A DNA stretch of 64,000 nucleotides from Paracoccaceae bacterium. Lineage in GTDB: Bacteria; Pseudomonadota; Alphaproteobacteria; Rhodobacterales; Rhodobacteraceae. The translations under genes were made by a program, and so were the position numbers. The first letter of the stretch is position 1. Each line of letters starts with the position of its first letter. The DNA is taken from assembly GCA_019454225.1 (NCBI GenBank), contig CP075370.1, positions 3,343,649-3,407,648 on the forward strand. The letters run 5' to 3'. The notes beneath the pieces were generated by a model that saw only the letters and a program-made list of their open reading frames with translations, ran no database searches and was not told the origin of the DNA. This document shows, one piece after another, positions 58,575 to 64,000 of this stretch.

Positions 58575-58590
58575 TTCGATCAGGTCCGGG

Positions 58591-58677
58591 TGGTGCGGAT
58601 GAAAAGACTCGAACTTTCACTCCGGTTAAGGAACAGCGACCTCAACGCTGCGCGTCTACCAATTCCGCCACATCCGC
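58591..58677 (-). tRNA. tRNA-Leu (anticodon GAG)
   Basis: An 87-nt class II tRNA. Acceptor GCGGATG pairs with CATCCGC, anticodon stem CAGCG/CGCTG encloses TTGAGGT (GAG, reads CTC/CTT), a 15-nt long variable arm follows, and T arm GAAAG-TTCGAGT-CTTTT. CCA is encoded. Confidence 0.96.
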
Positions 58678-58767
58678 ATCGCGCCGGACAGGGCGCTCTC
58701 TAGCGAAGCGCCGCTGCGATGTGAAGGGGCAATCTGGCCCCTTCACGCCGTTCTTGAAGCGCTGTGG

Positions 58768-60207
58768 TCAGGGCTGCTTGGCGGCCCCGCCGAAGATCGG
58801 CAGGTTGAAGCTCGGCATCTGGAACCCGCCCGAGGGTGCCGCCGCAGGCGCCGGCGCGGGCGCTGCCGCGACCGGTGCCGGGGCGGGCATCACCGGCGCC
58901 GCCGCAGGCATCACCGACCCGCCCGGCAGCGGACGCCCCGCCGCACCATAGGCGGCCATGCGCACCAGTCCGGCGCGGTCAGGCATGCCCGGCGCAAAGA
59001 CCTGCGGCACCTCCGCCCCGGGCGCACCGAGCGCGTCATCGTACCACGCCAGCGAAAGGTCGGCCCGCGCGGCGGCCCCGATCCCGGTCGCCAGATGGTG
59101 CCCGACCAGCTCGCCATAGGCCCGCTCGCCCAGCACCGTCAGGATCAGCGCCGATCCGATCGCCACATCCATGTTGTCGGTTGCATAGCCGCTGCCAAGG
59201 CAGGTGCGCGCCGTCGCGCCAAGCTGCGCGGGCGCCATGCCCGAGGTCAGCGCGAAGGACTGCACGCCCGACAGCACCTCGCCCCGCGACTTGATCGACA
59301 CCGCCGCCACATGGTCCTTCAGCACCGGCCCGAAGGCCGCGCACTGCTCGGTGATCTGGGCCGGGGTGAAACCGGCGGCCTTGGACATCAGGTCCTGGCT
59401 CTGCGCGATGGCAAAGCTGCGCGCCAGGCAGAACTGTTCGGACAGCGCCAGCACCGGGTTCGACATCGTCATCTGGGTCATGTAGCCGCCGTTGGCCGAG
59501 GTGGTCACGGCGATCTGCGAACAATGCGTCCCCAGCGACACGGTGCCCGCACCGCCGCCCATGAACGACGGCAGCGCCGGGGCCGCCGGGGCCGCGGCGG
59601 GCGCGAAGGTCGGCATCGCGGGTGCGGCCGTCGGCATGGCGGGCGCGGCAGGCGCCCCGGCGAACGGATTCGCCCCGGCCCCGGCCATCGCACCGCCGGC
59701 AAAGCCGGCGGCCGGAACGCCCATCCGCTCGTCGCGATAGGTCAGCAGCAGGCCGCGCACGCCCATCGGGTTCGACGCGATCTGCTGGCCGGTCAGCGCA
59801 CCGCCCGACTGCGCGCGATAGTAGGACGCGACAAGATGGTCACGCTCGAAGGTGTTCAGGTTGCCCGTGGGCGGATAGCCCATCAGCGCCTGGTATTCGC
59901 TGATCGCCGCGCGCGACCGGGGGCCGATGGCGCCATCCGGCGTGCCGACCGGAAAACCGAAATAGTTCAGCGCGATCTGCACCTCGCGGTTGGCCTCGCG
60001 GGTGGCCGAGGTCTGGCCCGACGAGGATGACCGCGTGGTCGTCACGCGCTGCTTCTGCCGGTTCTTGTTGGCCTCGTTCACGATCACGCCGCCGATGATC
60101 CCGCCGACGATCCCGCCCACCAGTGCATTGTCTGCCGCCGCCTGCCCCGCAGGACCCACGGCCATCGCGGCAATAAGCGCCGAGCCTGCAATATTCCGGA
60201 ATGCCAT
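58768..60207 (-). CDS. Secreted peptidoglycan-binding-domain protein
   Basis: A 479-residue protein with signal peptide (IAGSALIAAMAVGPAGQAAA), a glycine-rich helix, a PG_binding_1 module (EVQIALNYFGFPVGTPDGAI to SEYQALMGYPPTG, about 77-115), an Ala/Pro/Met-rich linker (about 175-220), a cysteine-containing second domain, and another Ala/Pro-rich stretch before the C-terminus. A wall-associated role is likely; catalysis is not evident. No ribosome site is clear at ATG 60207. Confidence 0.8.
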   Translation of the reverse strand: MAFRNIAGSALIAAMAVGPAGQAAADNALVGGIVGGIIGGVIVNEANKNRQKQRVTTTRSSSSGQTSATREANREVQIALNYFGFPVGTPDGAIGPRSRAAISEYQALMGYPPTGNLNTFERDHLVASYYRAQSGGALTGQQIASNPMGVRGLLLTYRDERMGVPAAGFAGGAMAGAGANPFAGAPAAPAMPTAAPAMPTFAPAAAPAAPALPSFMGGGAGTVSLGTHCSQIAVTTSANGGYMTQMTMSNPVLALSEQFCLARSFAIAQSQDLMSKAAGFTPAQITEQCAAFGPVLKDHVAAVSIKSRGEVLSGVQSFALTSGMAPAQLGATARTCLGSGYATDNMDVAIGSALILTVLGERAYGELVGHHLATGIGAAARADLSLAWYDDALGAPGAEVPQVFAPGMPDRAGLVRMAAYGAAGRPLPGGSVMPAAAPVMPAPAPVAAAPAPAPAAAPSGGFQMPSFNLPIFGGAAKQP

Positions 60208-60371
60208 GTCTGTGACTCCACCAATCAGATTCGAATCTGGCGCGATGGTAACACCTGCATGTTTGCATCGGGAAACGGAAAGTTGATCTGCGGGCCGCGC
60301 CGGAGGGTAGGGGTTTCCCGACCCCCGCCGCTGGGCTAGAAACCGCCGAACGCGGGCGGGGGCGCATCACC

Positions 60372-61034
60372 TTGGTCGAATGGACGCATCTTCCGGGCCT
60401 CTCGCCCTATGCCGAAACGCTCGCCGCGATGGAGCAGCGCGCGGCCGAGATCGCCGCAGGAACCGCGCCCGAGGCGATCTGGCTGCTGGAACATCCGCCG
60501 CTCTACACCGCGGGCACCTCGGCCAACCCGGCCGACCTGACCGATCCGGGCCGCTTTCCGGTGCATGCCGCGGGGCGCGGCGGGCAGTACACCTATCACG
60601 GGCCCGGTCAGCGCGTCGTCTACACGATGCTCGACGTCGGCGCGCGAGGGCGCGACGTGCGCTGCTTCGTGCGCGACCTCGAAAACTGGGTGATCGCCAC
60701 GCTGGCCGAATTCGGGGTGCGCGGCGAAATCCGTCCGGGCCGCGTCGGTGTCTGGGTCCTGCGCCCCGACCGCCCTCCCGGCCCCGACGGCAGCCCGGCC
60801 GAGGACAAGATCGCCGCCATCGGGATCAGGCTGCGCCGCTGGGTCTCGTTTCACGGCCTGTCGATCAATGTCGAACCCGACCTCGGCCATTTCGGCGGCA
60901 TCGTCCCCTGCGGCATCCGCGACCATGGCGTGACCAGCCTGGTCGACCTTGGCCTGCCGGTCACCCTGGCCGATCTCGACGCGGCGCTGATGGCGACCTT
61001 TCCGCGGGCCTTCCGCTGCCCGGCAGAGGCTTGA
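60372..61034 (+). CDS. lipB: Lipoyl(octanoyl) transferase
   Basis: The 220-residue enzyme transfers octanoyl from acyl carrier protein to lipoyl domains. Key residues are K146 in [10 protein letters not shown] and C180 in [12 protein letters not shown], and the motif [13 protein letters not shown] is clear. It begins at TTG 60372; no nearby ATG in frame fits. Lipoylation of pyruvate and 2-oxoglutarate dehydrogenases depends on it. Confidence 0.93.
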   Translation: MVEWTHLPGLSPYAETLAAMEQRAAEIAAGTAPEAIWLLEHPPLYTAGTSANPADLTDPGRFPVHAAGRGGQYTYHGPGQRVVYTMLDVGARGRDVRCFVRDLENWVIATLAEFGVRGEIRPGRVGVWVLRPDRPPGPDGSPAEDKIAAIGIRLRRWVSFHGLSINVEPDLGHFGGIVPCGIRDHGVTSLVDLGLPVTLADLDAALMATFPRAFRCPAEA

Positions 61035-61189
61035 CCCGCTGCCGACGCGCACCATCTTGCCGATCTCGCGCGAGTGACAAGTTGCCGCTATTGCATATCA
61101 TCCGCATGAGGGCCCTCATCGCGCCACACCCGGCGACTCGGATACCGTGCCGCCTGCGGGACCCAGGGAGAGAAGGACCAAGGGACACC

Positions 61190-61618
61190 ATGAAAACCAT
61201 CACGCTGATCGCCGCGCTTGTTGCGGCCGCCCTCGCCGCCCCGGCCTTCGCCGAAGGCGACGCCGCCAAGGGCGAGAAGGAATTCGGCAAGTGCAAGACC
61301 TGCCACATGATCGTCGCTGCCGACGGCACCGAGATCGTCAAGGGCCCCAAGACTGGCCCGAATCTCTGGGGCGTGATCGGCCGCCCGGTCGCCAGCCAGG
61401 AAGGCTTCGGCTACGGCGACGGCATCAAGGCCGTCGGCGCGGCGGGCGTGGTCTGGGATGCGGCGATGCTGGCCGAATATGTCAAGGACCCGGTGAAGTG
61501 GCTCAAGGCCAACGGCGGCGGCGACAAGGCCAAGTCCAAGATGACCTTCAAGCTCGCCAAGGGCGGCGAGGACGTGGCGGCCTATCTGGCGACCTTCGCC
61601 ACCCCGGCCACCAACTGA
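61190..61618 (+). CDS. cycA: Cytochrome c2
   Basis: A 142-residue periplasmic electron carrier with signal peptide (ending APAFA, residue 21). The haem site is CKTCH at 35-39, with axial M118 in [18 protein letters not shown]. The mature start [18 protein letters not shown] is very like the Rhodobacter capsulatus protein. It can shuttle electrons from bc1 to the aa3 oxidase whose subunit I gene is next. GAGAAGGACC lies upstream. A terminator separates the two. Confidence 0.93.
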   Translation: MKTITLIAALVAAALAAPAFAEGDAAKGEKEFGKCKTCHMIVAADGTEIVKGPKTGPNLWGVIGRPVASQEGFGYGDGIKAVGAAGVVWDAAMLAEYVKDPVKWLKANGGGDKAKSKMTFKLAKGGEDVAAYLATFATPATN

Positions 61619-61644
61619 CCGAAGCCCCGACGGGGCCGGACCGG

Positions 61645-61669
61645 GGGCGCGCCGCAGGGCGCGCCCTTT
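61645..61669 (+). terminator. Terminator after cytochrome c2 gene
   Basis: GGGCGCGCC and GGCGCGCCC form a 9-bp stem with a 4-nt loop, followed by TTT. It starts 27 nt from the cycA stop, so cycA and ctaD are likely separate transcripts. Confidence 0.75.
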
Positions 61670-61727
61670 GTCATCGCACCCCTGCGACAACGCGTCCGCC
61701 TTTTCGCCGCCGGAATCCGGCATCCGC

Positions 61728-61741
61728 TTGACCTGCGTCAA
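61728..61741. promoter_or_regulatory. Candidate Fnr/FnrL-type box upstream of ctaD
   Basis: TTGACCTGCGTCAA is a 5-4-5 palindrome (TTGAC/GTCAA) matching the TTGA(T/C)-N4-(A/G)TCAA pattern of Crp/Fnr-family anaerobic regulators. It lies 112 nt before the ctaD start. Binding and direction of effect are inferred; oxygen-dependent control of an aa3 oxidase would make sense. Confidence 0.55.
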
Positions 61742-61853
61742 AGTCGGTGGTGGACGGCGCACGGCGGACATTCTAGAAAACGCATGGAACGGTCGGGCGG
61801 TGCCACCTGCGCCCCCGCAGCGACCTTCAGGGACAGACAAGCGGGAGACGCCA

Positions 61854-63524
61854 ATGGCCGACGCAGCCATCCATGGCCACGAACACGACACCCGGGGCTT
61901 CTTCACCCGGTGGTTCATGTCGACGAACCACAAGGACATCGGGATTCTCTATCTCTTCACGGGCGGCCTTGTCGGCCTGATCTCGGTCATCTTCACCGTC
62001 TACATGCGGATGGAGCTGATGGAGCCGGGCGTGCAGTACATGTGCATGGAAGGCATGCGCCTGACCGCCACCACCACGGCGGAATGCACCCCGAACGGCC
62101 ACCTCTGGAACGTCATGATCACCGGCCACGGCATCCTGATGATGTTCTTCGTGGTGATCCCGGCGCTGTTCGGCGGCTTCGGCAACTACTTCATGCCGCT
62201 GCAGCTCGGCGCCCCCGACATGGCCTTCCCGCGGCTGAACAACCTGTCCTACTGGATGTATGTCGCGGGCACCTCGCTGGCCGTGGCCTCGGTGTTCTCG
62301 CCGGGCGGCAACGGGCAGATGGGGTCGGGCGTGGGCTGGGTGCTCTATCCGCCGCTGTCGACCTCCGAGGGCGGCTATTCGATGGACCTGGCGATCTTCG
62401 CCGTCCACCTGTCGGGCGCCTCGTCGATCCTCGGCGCCATCAACATGATCACCACCTTCCTGAACATGCGCGCGCCGGGCATGACCCTGCACAAGGTGCC
62501 GCTGTTCGCCTGGTCGATCTTCGTCACCGCCTGGCTGATCCTGCTGGCCCTTCCGGTCCTCGCCGGCGCCATCACCATGCTGCTGACCGACCGCAACTTC
62601 GGCACGACCTTCTTCCAGCCCGCGGGCGGCGGCGACCCGATCCTGTATCAGCACATCCTGTGGTTCTTCGGCCACCCGGAAGTGTACATCATCATCCTGC
62701 CCGCCTTCGGCATCATCAGCCAGGTGATCGCGACCTTCGCGAAGAAGCCCATCTTCGGGTACCTGCCGATGGTCTATGCGATGGTTGCGATCGGCGTGCT
62801 GGGCTTCGTCGTCTGGGCGCACCACATGTACACCGTGGGCATGTCGCTGACCCAGCAGTCCTACTTCATGCTGGCCACGATGGTCATCGCGGTGCCCACC
62901 GGCATCAAGATCTTCTCGTGGATCGCGACCATGTGGGGCGGTTCGGTCGAGTTCAAGACGCCGATGCTCTGGGCCTTCGGCTTCCTGTTCCTGTTCACCG
63001 TCGGCGGCGTCACCGGCATCGTCCTGTCGCAGGCGGGCGTCGACCGGGCCTATCACGACACCTACTATGTCGTGGCGCACTTCCACTACGTGATGTCGCT
63101 CGGCGCCGTGTTCGGCATCTTCGCGGGCGTCTACTACTGGATCGGCAAGATGTCGGGCCGCCAGTATCCGGAATGGGCGGGCAAGGTGCACTTCTGGGCG
63201 ATGTTCATCGGCTCGAACCTGACGTTCTTCCCGCAGCACTTCCTCGGCCGCCAGGGCATGCCGCGCCGCTACATCGACTACCCCGAGGCCTTCGCGCTGT
63301 GGAACTGGTGGTCGTCGATCGGCGCCTTCATCTCCTTCGCCTCCTTCGTGTTCTTCCTCGGCATCGTGTTCTACACGCTGACCCGCGGGGCCCGGGTGAC
63401 CGAAAAGAACTACTGGAACCCCTATGCCGACACGCTGGAATGGACCCTGCCCTCGCCGCCGCCCGAACACACGTTCGAGCAGCTGCCGAAGCGCGAAGAC
63501 TGGGACAAGGGCCACGCCCACTGA
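61854..63524 (+). CDS. ctaD: Cytochrome c oxidase subunit I (aa3 type)
   Basis: The 556-residue 12-helix catalytic subunit of the proton-pumping aa3 oxidase. The haem-copper centre shows WFFGHPEVY (Cu-ligand histidine and the cross-linked tyrosine), then [10 protein letters not shown] and [31 protein letters not shown] marks the D-channel region. It takes electrons from cytochrome c2. ATG 61854 follows GCGGGAGACG. A strong terminator follows; subunits II and III are not in the window. Confidence 0.97.
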   Translation: MADAAIHGHEHDTRGFFTRWFMSTNHKDIGILYLFTGGLVGLISVIFTVYMRMELMEPGVQYMCMEGMRLTATTTAECTPNGHLWNVMITGHGILMMFFVVIPALFGGFGNYFMPLQLGAPDMAFPRLNNLSYWMYVAGTSLAVASVFSPGGNGQMGSGVGWVLYPPLSTSEGGYSMDLAIFAVHLSGASSILGAINMITTFLNMRAPGMTLHKVPLFAWSIFVTAWLILLALPVLAGAITMLLTDRNFGTTFFQPAGGGDPILYQHILWFFGHPEVYIIILPAFGIISQVIATFAKKPIFGYLPMVYAMVAIGVLGFVVWAHHMYTVGMSLTQQSYFMLATMVIAVPTGIKIFSWIATMWGGSVEFKTPMLWAFGFLFLFTVGGVTGIVLSQAGVDRAYHDTYYVVAHFHYVMSLGAVFGIFAGVYYWIGKMSGRQYPEWAGKVHFWAMFIGSNLTFFPQHFLGRQGMPRRYIDYPEAFALWNWWSSIGAFISFASFVFFLGIVFYTLTRGARVTEKNYWNPYADTLEWTLPSPPPEHTFEQLPKREDWDKGHAH

Positions 63525-63546
63525 CGGCAGCAGGCCGGAACGACGG

Positions 63547-63576
63547 AAGGCCCCGGGATGACCCCCGGGGCCTTTT
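63547..63576 (+). terminator. Rho-independent terminator after ctaD
   Basis: An 11-bp perfect stem (AAGGCCCCGGG with CCCGGGGCCTT) and a T-run directly after it, 22 nt from the ctaD stop. Confidence 0.93.
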
Positions 63577-63607
63577 CGTCTGCCCGACCCCGGCACAGGA
63601 TGGCGGC

Positions 63608-64000
63608 ATGCCCTTCCTCCCCTCCCTCCTCGCGGCGATGGCCTTTGCACTGTCGCTTCTCGCCACCCCGGCGCGGGCCGGGGATGCTGCGCTGCAGGCC
63701 CTGGCCGATCGGATCGCCCGGACCGAGGCGCGGCTCGACGCCCGCATCGGCGTCTACCTGCTTGACGGCGGCACGGGCTGGCACTGGGGCCACCGGGCAT
63801 CCGAACGCTTCCTGATGGCCAGCACCTTCAAGGCCCTGCTCTGCGCCGCCGTGCTGGAACGCGCCGATGCAGGCACCCTGTCGCTGGACGAACGGCTCCC
63901 GGTCCGGGCCGACCAGATCCACGGCCACGCCCCCGTCACCCGGCCCCGCGCCGGTGCCGCGATGCGCATCGACGACCTCTGCCGCGCCACCCTGGACCAG
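63608..64000 (+). CDS. Class A beta-lactamase family protein, cut by window end
   Basis: The first 131 codons are visible; the gene continues beyond base 64000. A signal peptide ends near TPARA (residue 24). The active-site SxxK lies in MASTFKALLCAAVLERADAG (S72, K75), exactly as in class A penicillin-hydrolysing enzymes, and LLDGGTGWHWGHRASERF precedes it. The SDN and KTG motifs would lie outside the window, so hydrolytic activity cannot be confirmed here. Confidence 0.85.
   Translation, partial: MPFLPSLLAAMAFALSLLATPARAGDAALQALADRIARTEARLDARIGVYLLDGGTGWHWGHRASERFLMASTFKALLCAAVLERADAGTLSLDERLPVRADQIHGHAPVTRPRAGAAMRIDDLCRATLDQ

Noticed and set aside
61065-61074. Palindrome CTCGCGCGAG upstream of cycA
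   Set aside because: A ten-base GC palindrome is expected by chance in this composition and has no other support.

Overview
The window is GC-rich chromosomal DNA from an alphaproteobacterium, most likely a member of the Rhodobacteraceae/Paracoccaceae. The evidence is a cytochrome c2 close to the Rhodobacter type, an aa3 oxidase subunit I, an NDUFS4-like complex I accessory subunit, sarcosine oxidase beta, a run SPOR lipoprotein-dacC-tmk-holB-tatD-MBL joined by ATGA overlaps, and a candidate Fnr-type box. About 65 genes are packed densely on both strands, and many adjacent genes overlap by 1-11 nt. No rRNA, CRISPR array, complete insertion sequence or prophage was seen.

Layout. 1-3.2 kb: sarcosine oxidase beta (cut by the window edge), a secreted MsrB and glutamate dehydrogenase. 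3.7-6.5 kb: three TadE/TadG-like pseudopilin genes, one with a von Willebrand A domain. 6.5-9.6 kb: two small membrane proteins, a pirin, a TetR regulator with a palindromic operator, and a small lipoprotein. 9.7-16.2 kb: hom, an opposite-strand GSCFA/SGNH gene pair with lower GC, then glpX, a long-form purC, a PfkB sugar kinase and dtd. 16.3-20.2 kb: an MsbA-like exporter and an acyl-CoA synthetase. 20.4-26.9 kb: a catabolic-looking series (HAD dehalogenase, two alpha/beta hydrolases, threonine/serine dehydratase, MFS transporter, enolase-superfamily enzyme), in which the MFS gene carries a one-base insertion.

27-28 kb is a recombination scar: a 5'-truncated sulfotransferase-like fragment abuts the C-terminal end of a tyrosine integrase beside tRNA-Arg(TCT). 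28-34.3 kb holds a GNAT acetyltransferase, the NDUFS4-like protein, a methyltransferase, uvrB, a membrane-anchored NYN-type ribonuclease, two GlsB/YeaQ paralogues flanking a monooxygenase-like gene, and a cold-shock gene with a clear terminator. 34.3-46.7 kb: a receiver-like protein, an HSL esterase, an M3 peptidase, an oligopeptide-type ABC transporter downstream of a CocE/NonD hydrolase, and a divergent choline-sulfatase-like gene. 46.9-53.5 kb: the cell wall and replication operon plus an AEC transporter. 53.5-58.4 kb: a polyamine-type ABC operon containing an extra small membrane protein. 58.5-64 kb: tRNA-Leu(GAG), a peptidoglycan-binding-domain protein, lipB, cytochrome c2, ctaD and the start of a class A beta-lactamase.

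A short intergenic repeat sharing a 22-nt core occurs three times in the same orientation (about 8.58, 20.26 and 33.84 kb). It, the integrase scar, the frameshifted transporter and the insertion between hom and glpX are the most unusual features. Functional themes are methylated-amine and osmolyte use (sarcosine oxidase, choline sulfatase, polyamine-type ABC importer), aerobic respiration (cytochrome c2, aa3 oxidase, complex I accessory subunit) and housekeeping replication, repair and wall metabolism. All assignments come from reading the sequence; no database search was run.
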